Source: Gonatopus flavifemur
Lineage: Eukaryota; Arthropoda; Insecta; Hymenoptera; Dryinidae
Assembly (NCBI GenBank): GCA_018340375.1
Contig: JAFFJZ010000002.1
Location: 25,128,001 to 25,192,000 of the forward strand
Direction: 5' to 3'
DNA: 64,000 nt
Part shown: positions 33,421-44,520 of the stretch, piece by piece
How positions within the stretch are numbered: position 1 is the stretch's first letter
Layout: each line of letters begins with the position of its first letter
The notes under the pieces: generated by a model
Told to the model about the DNA's origin: nothing
What the model saw: the letters and a program-made list of their open reading frames with translations, nothing else
Databases searched by the model: none
Program-made: the position numbers and the translations under genes

Positions 33421-34554
33421 TTATTCCTGTATGCTCACCTTTTCGCTCAGAAGATATGATCGAATGAAAGATCGTTCATTGAAAATGCCAGGTCGCTACT
33501 TTTGCTTTGTTTTGGAATTTCAATCAGCATTTTAATCGATTATTCCATTAATTGGAACTCATTTCAGAAGAATTCAAAAGTGATGTTCTAAACTCACACA
33601 GCAACTCAGTCCCAGAAGAATTTTTGAAGAATTCATAAAGAACACAATTGGTTTAATAAGAATTCTCTATGAACTCTTCTGGAACTGTGGTGTTGTGAAC
33701 TTTTTTCAAGGTAACATGTGATTGAAAAGTATGGGTTGACATTTTTCATCAGTAATTTGAACAATAACGGTTGAGAACATGGAGGGAATATAAAATTAAA
33801 GTAAGTGCAAAGTGCTATAATTTCCAATATGATCCGCAAATCATGAACTATCGCAGTAATTCTCTCTTCGTGCGTGAATACAATGATATATTATGTGCGC
33901 ATATGATGATGAGGAACTCGGTGTTTCTGTCATCATAATGAGATAATGGTAATTTGAACAGATCAATGATGACCCAGAATATTTGTGTAAGAATGAGGCA
34001 AAAAGTGCGTTACAAAATTGAGTAGGAACTAATTGAACCCCATCTTATCTCAAATCTTAATTTGACCGATGGTTATAGCAATCGATTGAAACCTCATTCG
34101 AACGCAATAATGAGACATTATTTACGCAAAATCAGTGTTCATATCATGTGAAAATGTGTTCTTCTCCACAGAAGCGAATCATTTATCTCAGCCACGATTC
34201 AATTTTCCGAAATAAAGAAAATACAATCATAATATATAAAAACCTCCAACGGAATGAATTGATTCATAAAATCTTTTACCTCAAGAGAATTATACCGAGC
34301 ATTTTTTAAACGTTCCAACACATTCGAGAGGAATTGACGAAACTTTGTAAAGAAAGTAGACGAAAAATGTTGCAATGAATTTGTATATGATATATCTTCA
34401 TGTGTGCATAAAATCGAACACCACATCACCGCTCTCATACATTCAGAGAACAATGGAGCAATTAAATTACCAATATTATGATAATTCAAGTTTCTCGCGT
34501 TTTCCTCCCTTTCTGTATGTTTGCCACAACCCTCGCTTTGCACTCTCACTCATT
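33421..34554. other. Unique non-coding interval
   Basis: No repeat ends are recognised. The sequence becomes less AT-rich toward the island that follows. No splice-consistent exon could be recognised by eye. Confidence 0.35.
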
Positions 34555-34780
34555 CCTAGACGTCAACCTAGTCGGCATCGGTTGACGTCGGCTGCGGCGT
34601 CGGCGTCGATTGCAGCCATGTTTGGAGGTGCGGGCGTGGCCTTCCGGTTGCCCAGGGCAACCAGCCTCAACGTTATCCGGATATCGACCTGGTGAACGAC
34701 GAGAAGGGTTGCTAGGCTTCTGTCCGGGAGGGAAAATGTTATCACTGCTTTGTGGTGGCTAAGATAGCAACCCCCTCTAC
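34555..34780. promoter_or_regulatory. CpG-rich island with RFX X-box and YY1/Pho-like site
   Basis: Within about 220 bp there is an inverted CRE-like pair GACGTCAACC / GGTTGACGTC (34559-34568, 34580-34589) and a YY1/Pho-like GCAGCCATGTTTGG (34612-34625). A GGGCGTGGC box follows (about 34632), then a perfect palindrome GGTTGCCCAGGGCAACC (34646-34662) matching the RFX X-box. Two more RFX-type half-sites are GGGTTGCTAGG (34706) and TAGCAACCCC (34765). No other part of the window is this CpG-dense. I infer a promoter or enhancer. Direction of any transcription is unknown. Confidence 0.5.
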
Positions 34781-36737
34781 TTCTTCGTCGCTGCGCGCTT
34801 CCTCCTCCGTTGATTCGTGTGCCTCTTTCTCTTTCTCTTTTACTTTATACGTGCTTGTGTGTTACATGTATGCATACTTACATACATACAGACATTCATG
34901 TACATTTCTATACTTACACGTATGCGTGCACCACTGGTACGCCGTGCTTATATATCTATGTATATTGCATTGGGTGTCGTTGAATTTGGTGCTTCATGCG
35001 GGCGAGCGACTCCTGTGAAACTTTTGCGTATTTACTCGTATTGCGGATGATAATATTTTAGATTCCCGAGACAAAGTTATCGCATGGACGAGTATATTAT
35101 TCGGGATGTTCCATCAAGTGAGGTAAAAAGAAAGAGGAAAAAAGATGGAGAAAAACAAAAAAGGAGGAGAGAGATTACGATCGATATTTGAAAGGATATT
35201 TGAGGGAAACGATTGTACTCCTTGTTTACAAATTGGAATGAAATCCATTGTTATCAAATTATGATGCATTTGATGGAATTCTGAGAAACTGTTTCAATTA
35301 TCATTTCGATATATTGTGAAGTTTGAATTCCTTCGTGTATAAATGAACTTGATATGAGTAAAATATGCGTGAGAATTTGCTAATTTAATGGTAACTTCGC
35401 CGGTTGAAATAATTACAATCTTTCAAGTATTCTTCAAATAAATTCCATTAGTTATCACAATTTTTCCCCATAAGGAACTCTGTTCCTGTAGTCCTTGTCA
35501 TTTTGGTACAAATTTTTCCCAGAACACCTTACCTTATAAATATATTTCGATTATTATTTTGAAAAAAATCTCATCATATATCCTTGATTTTTCCATTTTC
35601 TATGGACAAAGGATACTTTCGAATAATCATTTGTTTCAATTCACGATTTGGTAATTCAATAATGGTTGAAAGAATGCTAAAGTCATTCATCGATATATAA
35701 AAAGATATAGTTTTATGAACAAATGCTCCTACATCCTGGACGATTAATCTTTATACCAAACACGTGTGAAAATTGTATACAGATTCCACAAAATCTCATT
35801 CTCATAAAGCATTCTATATAATTTCTTCACAGACAAATCCCTATGAATGAATCTTGAATAATCCATATTATTATTTCAGCTTTGAGATATCTGACATTGT
35901 TCAGCAGTTTCAATACGAATCATGATTCACTGAACAGAATTGAAATTTAAATGTTATTTAATCGTGTCAAATTACTCGAACCGTACCTTCGTGAGACGAA
36001 GAATTAAAATCGACTTGTTTGTTTTATTCGGTTGATGCACTTGTGCAAATTAGACTTGATTGTTCCTCTTCTTTCTGCGTATCTCAACCCTCCTCTCTCA
36101 CTTTCTACTCTATCTCCATTATTTTTTCTCCCCTTTCTTCTTCTTTATTTCGTTCGACTCGACACAAATTCTACCCTACCGTTTCTCTGCCATTGCGATG
36201 AGTGATGCAGAAAACAGCAGTAAACTCATTGTGACTTTCTTTCTATTTTTTTAGTAGAAATTTCGAATCCCGATTGCAATGAAAGTTTCTTCTCTTGTGA
36301 AAAATTCATGTTCAAGTTTGGGAGATAGGGACAACAACACACAGTCGTTGGCCTCTCAAGAATAATCACTATTCTTCTCTCAAATTATGATATTTTATTC
36401 ACAGGCAAGAGTTCAATTTTTCTTCTAAATTTTGATGTCGAATTATTATTATCAATTTTCGTATCCGACTTATGGGTTGTGAATAATTGTGAAAACGCTT
36501 TTTGTATCTAAATTAATGAAAATAATAGAAATTTTGAGCTTGAGCTGAATTCGATATCAAGTTGATCAAGTTCAAATTTCCCCAGCATAACGCAATTTAC
36601 GGAACTTTTAAGGGACTTACGAGAAGCTCAGCAGGGGCTAGCGTGAATCTAACCGCTAGATGAGAGCTTGAAAGGACCTGGCGAGTGCCGATTTAACGCT
36701 CACTCGGGTTGATATACGTAATCATTAGGAATTCAAT
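34781..36737. other. Unique interval with a pyrimidine-rich island
   Basis: 34790-35020 continues the complex unique sequence (TTCCTCCTCCGTTGATTCG, then TACATACATAC-type simple sequence). 36055-36200 is a C/T-rich tract (CCTCTTCTTTCTGCG to TTTCTCTGCCATTGCG). Overlapping frames are compositional. No gene is called, but a 5' leader or enhancer is possible. Confidence 0.35.
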
Positions 36738-36846
36738 CACTGTTGCCAGGTTAGGGGAAGCTAGGGTGTCTTTATCGATCATTCCATTCAATGGAGACAA
36801 TTCATTGATATATTCCCTTAGAAATTCTCCTAACCTGACAACTCTG
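36738..36846. mobile_element. 109-bp hAT-like MITE with perfect 8-bp duplication
   Basis: CACTGTTGCCAGGTTAGG at the left pairs with the reverse complement of CCTAACCTGACAACTCTG. AATTCAAT is exactly repeated on both sides (36730-36737 and 36847-36854). The right tip reads CAGAG on its own strand, a usual hAT start. No coding capacity. Confidence 0.85.
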
Positions 36847-37026
36847 AATTCAATCATTCCTAGCTAATTTCCGAGATTTTGGTTGGTTTTGTAAACCACT
36901 GCCTAGGCAGCGTTCGAATAGGTATCTTAGGTCATTCTTGGATGGTTGTTTACAGGGATGCTCGATTGTATATCGATCGAGGCCATTTTTTATTGTATCT
37001 TGAAGTCCCAGGGTGGGAATTCCGAA

Positions 37027-37124
37027 CCAGACAGCATAACGTGCTACTGAAATGTTTATGGAGAGTTTTTGGAACGTAGGGGAGATTTTCAGAAAACATC
37101 CCTGGGACACATTTTGCTGTTAAA
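37027..37124. mobile_element. CCAGACAGCATAACGTG foldback
   Basis: The left end CCAGACAGCATAACGTG and the right part GGGACACATTTTGCTGTTA pair imperfectly. Related termini are at 46151-46691 (GGAGACACATTTTGTTGTTA) and 55930-56038 (CAGACAGCACAACGTG inverted). It is one of the CCCnnnCAGCA-ended elements. Confidence 0.5.
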
Positions 37125-37227
37125 AAAGCACCTTATTTTATATGCATCTTTCTGAAACGTTTTTTAGATCCTTCTCCTTCAATTTTGCGTCATGCTCCTG
37201 GTCTTTGTAAAGGAGTAGAAGCAATTA

Positions 37228-37739
37228 CCCAGGAGAAATTAATTTAGGTATAACGCATTAGATCTACGTAAATTGACAAATCCAAAGCAATTCAGACCTA
37301 TTTAGATCTACGAAGACCTACTTATTGTTTTCCAAAAATACACGGAAAAAAATGAACTGTTAATTTTACCAGAATTCCGGTTACTATATGGACAGCAAGG
37401 AATATCTGTGACTTTTACTGGAATTCTTGTTAAATTTACCGGAGCCCTTGTTAAATTTGCCGGAGACTTGATTCATTTAACTAGAATTCCGGTTAAAATA
37501 GCAGTAATTCTTGCTGTCCATATATTAACCGGAGTATTTTTTTCCGTGTACTACTCCTCAGAAACGATCTAAAAGTGCAGGGAATGGACAGTTAATGCAG
37601 GCAAATTGCAATTAATTAACGTGAGACTTTTGTTGGTTTATATCTACGCAGATCTAACTAGATCTGCATTTACAATTTTTTAAATTTATCAAGATCTAAT
37701 TAGATCCACGTGAGTCTAAATCATTTAGTCCCAGGTAAT
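37228..37739. mobile_element. CCCAGG element with GATCTA words, split by a MITE
   Basis: CCCAGGAGAAATTAATTTAG at the left pairs with the reverse complement of CTAAATCATTTAGTCCCAGG. AGATCTACG and AGATCTAACTAGATCTGC words fill both halves. The TA-flanked MITE 37341-37548 sits in the middle. The outer flanks CAATTA and TAATTG extend the symmetry. Confidence 0.5.
37341..37548. mobile_element. TA-flanked CACGGAAAAA MITE
   Basis: CACGGAAAAAAA and TTTTTTTCCGTG are inverted and flanked by TA (37339-37340, 37549-37550). Inner pairs GGACAGCAAG / CTTGCTGTCC and repeats of TTAAATTTACCGGAG fill 208 bp. Confidence 0.8.
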
Positions 37740-37979
37740 TGGGATTTCAAGCTTGTTTTATTCCTTCACTGTTTTCTCATCCCAGGTGACAATATTCTAT
37801 CGAATCCTATTACGAATGGTGAAATTTCTGATTGAATATCATTGAATTTCATTGAAACCTATTAATTTTCCCATTCGCCAATGAAATTTTATGGATTATT
37901 CGTAACACGGATGTTCTTGAAGTTTGAAACGTTTATAAAAACGGAACAGAAATTCAAACTCACATAATCTGATGAACCA
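37740..37979. other. Short non-coding stretch
   Basis: It contains GATGTTCTTGAAGTTTGAA, which also occurs at 46206 within the element 46151-46691. This suggests a truncated relative. Nothing else is seen. Confidence 0.4.
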
Positions 37980-39393
37980 CCCTGTTTAAAAAATCCCTGA
38001 AACGTGAAATATTCAGACAGATTCAGAAAGAATCAGAGAAATTCAGAGCAACTCAACGTGGTTGAAAGGATTTCAGAGACTAGTGGATTGAGAGAACTTG
38101 TGCTTTGAATTTTTCAGAAGGATTCAGAAAAATTCAGAGGAACTCAGAGAGATGCAGGGAAATTCTAGGAGATTCGGAGAGGAACAAATTCGGTAAAATT
38201 CTTGGTCCTGCATTCCAGAGGCGTTCGAGGAGTGTCAGACACTTTCAGAGATAGATGAATTCAGAAAGATTGTGAGTAGAACTTTTCAGAAATATTCAGA
38301 GGAATTTAGAAAGGTTCAGAGTGATTCAGAGAGATTCAGAGGAATTCAGAGAAATTCAGAGAGAAATTAGTTCAGTAAAATTTTTGGTTCAGGATTTCAG
38401 AAGTATTCAGAGGAATTCAGAGAAATTCAGAGAGAAATTAGTTCAGTAAAATTTTTGGTTCAGGATTTCAGAAGTATTCAGAGAATGTCAGAGACTCACA
38501 GAAACAGGTGAATTAGGGAAAATATGTGCGTAGAGCTTTCCAGGAAAATTCAGAAGAATTTGGGAAGGTTCAGTGTAATTCAGAGAAATTCAGATAGAAA
38601 TTAATTAAGCTAAATTTTTGGTTCAGGATTTCAGAGGTATTCAGGGAGTGTCAGAGACTCACAGAGACAGGTGAATTAGGAAAAATTGTGCGTGGGATTT
38701 TTCAGGAAAATTCAGAGAGATTCAGAGAAATTTAGAGAGATCCGGGGGGAGGGGTCTGGGAAATTCAGAGAGGGATGAATTCAGTACAATTCTTGGTCCT
38801 GCATTTCAGAGGCTTTCTGGAAGTTTCAGAGACTTCCACAGGGAGATAAATTAAGAAAAATTGGGCGTGGAATTTTTTAGAAGTATGCAGAGGAATTTAG
38901 AAAGATTCAGAGTAACCCAGAGAGATTCAGAGAAATTCAGAGCAAGCTTTGAAATCTGTATACATTGAATTCCGTGATATTTAGAGGAATTCAGAGAGAT
39001 TCAAAGGAATTCAGAGGGAGCTTTGAAATCTGAATACATTAAATTTCCGGAGATTCAGAGGAATTCAGAGAGATTCAGAGAAATTCAGAGGAGTTCAGAG
39101 GAAGCTTTGAAATCTGAATACATTAGATTCCGGGAGATTTAGAGAAATTTAGAGATATTCAGGTAAATTCAAAGGAAGCTTTGAAATTTAAATATATAAA
39201 ATTTTGAAGGATTCAGTGATATGCGGTGAGATTCAGAGAAAGTTGAAGAATTCAGAAAGTATCACTAACGGAAAAGTCTCTAACTTCCTCTGAATTACTC
39301 TGGAATTACTCTGAATCTCTCTGAAATTTGTCCCAAAATATAGAGAGATTCTGAGAAATTCAGAGAGAATCAGAGAGATTTTTTTTACCAGGG
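37980..39393. repeat. TTCAGAGA minisatellite bounded by CCCTG ends
   Basis: About 1.4 kb is dominated by the 9-10-mer TTCAGAG(A/G)AA and variants. A higher-order unit is visible: TTTTTGGTTCAGGATTTCAG occurs repeatedly, twice within an 83-bp tandem (about 38380-38475). The edges CCCTGTTTAAAAAATC and, inverted, GATTTTTTTTACCAGGG form an inverted pair like transposon tips. Near 39275-39330 the motif flips to the opposite strand (CTCTGAATTACTCTGG). Confidence 0.7.
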
Positions 39394-40676
39394 CATCGTT
39401 CTCTTCCACCTTGAGTTTACTCCTTGTTTCAACTGGAGACATCGTTGAAAGGATGTATTGTCAGATTTTCAGCCTTTATTAGCTGAATATTGGATTATTC
39501 GAGCACAAATTCGTTCCAATAAACGATTCAAAGTTCAGCTACAGCGAATTGAGCCAAGTAACAGTCACAAGTTGAATATTATTGGGTTCAATATTTCCTT
39601 TCTGCAAGGCAGTGACATTTGCCGATGATTAATTTATCGATTCAGTCTCATTCGTGGCAGTAAGACTCTCCAAACACGTGATCGGTAACTAATGACGGAG
39701 CAAAATTGGATCCATAATCCAACGCCATTCAATGCAGAATATTATCAACAAACCTGAAGTTTTTCCATAGATTTGATCCCTTTTGATGAATTTTCACTCA
39801 CTGTGCTCTGTGATGATTAATCAATTTATAAGATAAATCAATATATATCTTTGACTGAAATTCAAATATTATAGAATTATGTTCTTGTTTTCATGTCAAT
39901 GTAATTCATTCAACTTTCCTTGAAATAATCTGCTCGTCTTTGTTGCTCTCGATACTTTGAGTTATGGAAATGTTATCACGGCTTTTCGACGGATAAGGAA
40001 GGTATTAAATCCCTCTCCTCAATTCCCTATATTCTGGTTTCACGTATATGAACGAGGCAAGAAGGAAAGCTTTGAGCATCCCAGGAAGCATGAAAGCTGT
40101 AGTCGTGCCTTGCTCCCGACGTACGAAGGAATCTTGAGAATGTATGAGATCCAAGGATGATATTAGATTCTTGGACAAAGTTTTCGCACGGTCGAGGTCT
40201 CAAGAACTTATCTTGAAGACCGACTATCAATACACGCTCGTTCACGGAATTATGAGTACTTTTGTTCGAGGAATTGATTTGTCGCTGGTATTAACAAAGG
40301 GAAATACATTTCGATCGATGAATGATGGAATGCCACGACCTCATAATCCGCTATAAATAAAATATTAAGTTCACCCTTATTCGGATTGATTTGCCGCAAT
40401 TGAAGTCAAAACACCCTTCATTTGTAGATATTTCGATGATAAAATTAGCTCGATTATGAAAATTCAATCGATAAAAATATATGTGTTTTCGAATGTATGT
40501 TCGAGTGGATCTATGTAGAGTTCATCCACCCTGTTTTCCATTGTTCAAGGACTGATAAAGAACGTGGTTGAAAATTTTTTTTATCAGAATCCAAATGAAA
40601 TTGAGTGGAATTCTAATTGATTGGAATGAATCGAAGTATGTTGTTCAAATATGGCGAGATGGGAAAAAGAGAACTT
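39394..40676. other. Unique non-coding interval
   Basis: Region 39950-40360 is less AT-rich and has overlapping frames of 67-72 codons on both strands (39957-40160, 40027-40245, 40144-40356). None contains a domain I know, so none is called. An exon cannot be excluded by eye. Confidence 0.35.
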
Positions 40677-40754
40677 GTTTGGAGTGGGATCTGAACCCAC
40701 GAAATCCCTCAGCCGGAAGGATGCTTTGACCAATTAAGTCATCCAGGCTCAAAC
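40677..40754 (-). tRNA. tRNA-like sequence, probably a pseudogene or SINE head
   Basis: Read on the minus strand, GTTTGAG pairs with the final TCCAAAC with one mismatch and one wobble. A 3-bp D stem (GAC...GTC) follows. The T arm is perfect: GTGGG-TTCAGAT-CCCAC. A 5-6-bp anticodon stem with a 7-nt loop CCGGCTG can be drawn, which would give GGC (Ala). However, position 33 is C instead of T and the D-arm spacing is irregular. It is therefore unlikely to be a working tRNA. Confidence 0.5.
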
Positions 40755-41092
40755 TTTCCTCTCATCTTAAATTCGATTCTTATTACGTCGGAACGCGCAA
40801 GTTAAAGCTAAGCGCGGGAGAGTCAAATTCAAATTAAAATAGTCACTCGTGCGTGGGTGAAAGAAACTGATAAATCCAGTCACTTGGCGTTATGGACAAA
40901 TGTTATTGTGTATTAAAATTATACGAACTCGAATATATTTTCCAATTGGGATACTCAAAATGAAAGACAAATGTTCAATTTAATTCATTCTTTGATTATC
41001 GTTTAGAAATCAAAATATCAAGATTCACTAAATACATCTGCTGTTGCATTGAGAAATCATGCAGTCTAGTTTTACAATATATAATATTCCTA

Positions 41093-41705
41093 CACGGAGA
41101 AAAGAAATTTGCTGTGACAGTGGAATCTGATTTCATTGGATAGGTACTTTTTGCAGGAACAGTATATTTTTTTGCTGTTATAGTAATTTCTTGGCTATTA
41201 CAGCAATTTCTGTTTGGTGTGACAGCAATCGTTTCGCTATTACAACAAAGAATGTCGACCTTTGCAGCTAAATTTGTTTGATATTCTGTGGGTAATGCTG
41301 AAAATTTAGCTGACGGAAGGGAACGAAACCCTTTGAGATATTAGTTAAGATCAGGCACTGGAGGCACTTTTAAAAACTCGCTACCATGAAGCAGAATTTT
41401 TTCCAAGAAGAAAAATTTCCTGATACAGCGAATCGAGGTATTATATACACAATACCAAATATTTCTGCTAACCTAGCTAAAAATTAGCTGCTAAAGCTAA
41501 CTGGATTGCTGAGAGAACAACATAATTGATTAACAGTATTATACACAGAATAGCAAATAAATCTTGCTGAAGGAGTCGACATTTATTATCGCCACAGCTA
41601 AAAAAATCGCTATCGTAACTAACAGGATTGTTGTAATCGCGGATAGATGATTGTGAGAAGGTACCCAGCAAAATCAGATTTCGTTGTCACAGCAAATTCC
41701 TCCAT
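41093..41705. mobile_element. GCTGTNACAGC-family element, both arms present
   Basis: The left end CACGGAGAAAAGAAATTTGC is preceded by TA. The first 60 bp, including GCTGTGACAGTGGAATCTGA, are inverted at the right end as AAATCAGATTTCGTTGTCAC plus AGCAAATTCCTCC. The centre (about 41330-41400) has different sequence and may mark an internal insertion. Best delimited member of the family. Confidence 0.65.
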
Positions 41706-42856
41706 TTTTTATCTTCCTGGATTATATCTTATAATCAGAAAATTTTCATATCCATCATTTGAACTCACAGAATTTAAAAGATCTTTTCTCCGGTGGAAAT
41801 CAAAATCGCAGTCAGCGGAAATTGGAACAAATAAAGCGTGAAAATGGTTCACTTCCCTCCTAAATGGCGCTTGGATAACCGATTGATTTGCATCAAGGTT
41901 CTACCATGTTCGGAATCTTCCTCGTTCATTTGATAAAAACGTTTACGTCTGGGCATAACAGAGTTTTTCGGACTCACAAACCTTTATCGAGAAACAAAAT
42001 AATACTTCTAAAACACAAATGGACGTGCTATGTCCACATAGGAGATGATATAGTATAACAACGATGATACACGTTAGAATTTGCACACGTGTAAACAAAC
42101 GAATCACATACATATATGTATCTACATACACGTATAGTATCCACAAAAGTTGGTAGCGAAAATCCTCGTGGGAATAGACACTTGGCTTCACGTTTAAGGA
42201 CATGTAGAGAATCTAGTCATCAGACCCCCTCAATGTGTCTCTTCATCGGCGTACATTGATGATATCCACATACATAGGTACAGTTTGATGCACTGTTTAC
42301 TGTTTGCACTTCGTACTAATGGTCGAGCTTAGCGAGATTTAAATTTGTCGGTCCATAGCGCAGCAGCATCAGTTCCAGAGGGTGGAAAGATGCTCTGTTA
42401 GAGATGAAAATGAGAGCACAAAACGATTTAAACTCCGGCCCTTCGTAATGATTCTCCCAAGTTACACAGCCTGCGGCCACAACCCCATGCACAATGCACG
42501 TATACACACACATATTTATACATGTTCGCCTAATATCTTTCATAAAGTGATTTTATTTATCGACTCTTTGTTGTAGAAAAAATGAAGTAATATTCGTGAC
42601 TCTTTTGGGTATTTTTTATTTTTTTGCTACGTAATTTTTCATCTCGTAAGATCATGTGAAAGGAAAGCGTATAATCTCTCTATCGCGGTGAACAATTCGG
42701 ATCCCTCTTTTGGATCACCCTCAAATATATCTGAAAGTGATCTGAAGGATGTTTTATGCAACAAGTTGAGATATTTGGAAGATATTTTATCCAAAACATC
42801 TTAAGGGAAGACACCTAACAATAGTGATGCCCGATATTTAAGGTATCGGTACTTCC
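41706..42856. other. Mostly unique non-coding interval
   Basis: 42040-42560 is complex unique sequence with TACATACACGTATAG-type simple tracts. Overlapping frames at 41943-42203 and 42316-42543 lack known domains. No gene is called. Confidence 0.35.
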
Positions 42857-43089
42857 CAATGAGCATACAAATCTTAAAGACATCTAAAAGATGTCTAAGC
42901 AAAGACATCTTTCTGACATTTCTAAAAAACAACTTATAGACTTCTTTTAGATGTCTCACTGAAGACATTTCTAAGAAGTCTCTTGAAGTTATCTTAAACA
43001 CGTCTAATAGACTTTATTTCGAAGATGTCTTTAGAGATTTAATAAAAGACATCTTTTAGATATCTTGAAAATCAAAATCCCAATATTAA
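42857..43089. repeat. AAGATGTCTTTTAGATG repeat block 1
   Basis: Starting CCCAATGAGCATACAAATC, the block is made of AAAGACATCTAAAAGATGTC words in both orientations and ends near TTTTAGATATCTTGAAAATC. The CCCAATGAGCAT start resembles the CCCAATGAACAT end of the foldback at 53690-53972. Confidence 0.6.
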
Positions 43090-43727
43090 TAATATAATAA
43101 TATACCGATAATGATTATAGGCCTGAATTAAAAGAAATATCAATTTTGATATAAAATCAAATATTTGGCGACTTTCGTTACAAAAATTTTTATAATCTCA
43201 TAGTGTGCATAGTTTCTACTGACCAAATTGGGTCACGTCGGACCACAATTGATGTTGCACGGATTGCAAACTTAATTCGTTCAAGTACTCCTGCTTGAAG
43301 AATTTTATTGAACCAATAGAATCTACATCGGAATCAGTGGGTTCAATGAGATATTTTGAACAGGCGTACAAAAAAATTCTACGGTCATAGTTTGTAATTC
43401 CAAAAAAACACGAAGGTCCAAAGAATATTCAGGAGAGGGTGCATTAAACGTCCGGACATTGGATGGTCCGAACATTCCTTGAACATAAATGTACGTATAA
43501 TAAACGTGAATTTCACCTAAAAGATCTGTGTCTTGGGGAAGTTACAGGGATGGAATATATAATTCGCGAGACATTTTCAGATTATCTGAAAGTGTGCTTC
43601 AACCGTGGTTAATAAAACCTATTCATTCCTATTGAATGTAATAAATTCACATTAAAATTCGAATTCTGCACGTTTAATAAGAATAAATGGGTTCTTTATC
43701 AATCAGGGAAGAGGTCCTAAGAAAAAT
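43090..43727. other. Non-coding spacer between repeat blocks
   Basis: AT-rich and unique by eye. It may be either an insertion that split one element or DNA between two truncated elements. A palindromic CCGGACATTGGATGGTCCG lies near 43451. Confidence 0.35.
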
Positions 43728-43936
43728 TTGCATCATATCTAAAACTCGTCTTGAAGACGTCTAAAAGATATCTTCTAGATATCTAGGAAGAGTTCTAAAA
43801 GATGTCTTACTCAAGACATGTTTTGGATGTCTAAAACTTTCGCATAAGACATCTTTTAGAACAGTTTGTAAGACCTCTTGCGAAATCGCAAGACATCTTT
43901 TAGATTTCGAAAAGATATCTTTTCGTCTATGTGGGT
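43728..43936. repeat. AAGATGTCTTTTAGATG repeat block 2
   Basis: The words TCTAAAAGATATCTTCTAGA and AAGACATCTTTTAGA fill the block, which ends TCTATGTGGG, the inverse of a CCCACATA tip. With block 1 it could be the right half of a single CCCA-ended element split by 43090-43727. Confidence 0.55.
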
Positions 43937-44142
43937 TCTGTATAAAATATTTTGCTGAAAAATTTCTACAAAACCATCAATAATCTTTGCAAAACATCGC
44001 ATTTTCTGTACGAAATTTTCATGAGAAATCTATTAAATTTGGAACACTCTACACAGACTTTTTTCATTTTTTTTCAAATATCATGTGTGAAGAAGTGTTT
44101 GGAAATGTTCTAATTTTGCTTGCTCGTGAGAGGGGGAAGCTT

Positions 44143-44424
44143 CCCACATAACAATTCATGTCTTGCGATGTCTTTTATAGATAAGTTTAAGATGTCTTGC
44201 GCAACACATTTAGATGTCTTTTAGATGTCTAAAACTCTTCTTCGGTCTAAAAGATATCTAAAAGACCTTTAAAAGAAGTCTTCGAAGACATCTTCGAAGA
44301 TATCTTTGGAGACATCTTTTAGACCAAAGAAGAGTTTGAGACATCTAAAAGACATCTAAATGTGTTGCGCAAGACATCCTCAACTGATGGAAAAGACATC
44401 GCAAGACACGAATTGTTATGTGAG
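44143..44424. mobile_element. CCCACATAACAATTC foldback built of AAGATGTCT words
   Basis: CCCACATAACAATTCATGTC at the left is inverted at the right as GACACGAATTGTTATGTGAG. Inner pairs include TTTAGATGTCTTTTAGATGT with ACATCTAAAAGACATCTAAA. The whole 282 bp is one imperfect hairpin with its apex near GTCTTCGAAGACATCTTCG (about 44278-44296). Confidence 0.8.
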
Positions 44425-44520
44425 TTTGTGATCGTTTCAAGGGACCGAAAATTTTTTTCTCTCAAAACTCAAAATCTCCTAGGCAAAAACGCTCCTCCAA
44501 ACTAGGGGAACAATTGAGGT

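Noticed and set aside
38010..39390. CRISPR-like array
   Set aside because: The repeats are short (9-10 bp), contiguous and degenerate, without unique spacers, and the DNA is eukaryotic in character. It is a minisatellite.
39957..40356. Overlapping frames that could be exons
   Set aside because: Frames exist on both strands with no family resemblance. Composition alone explains them.
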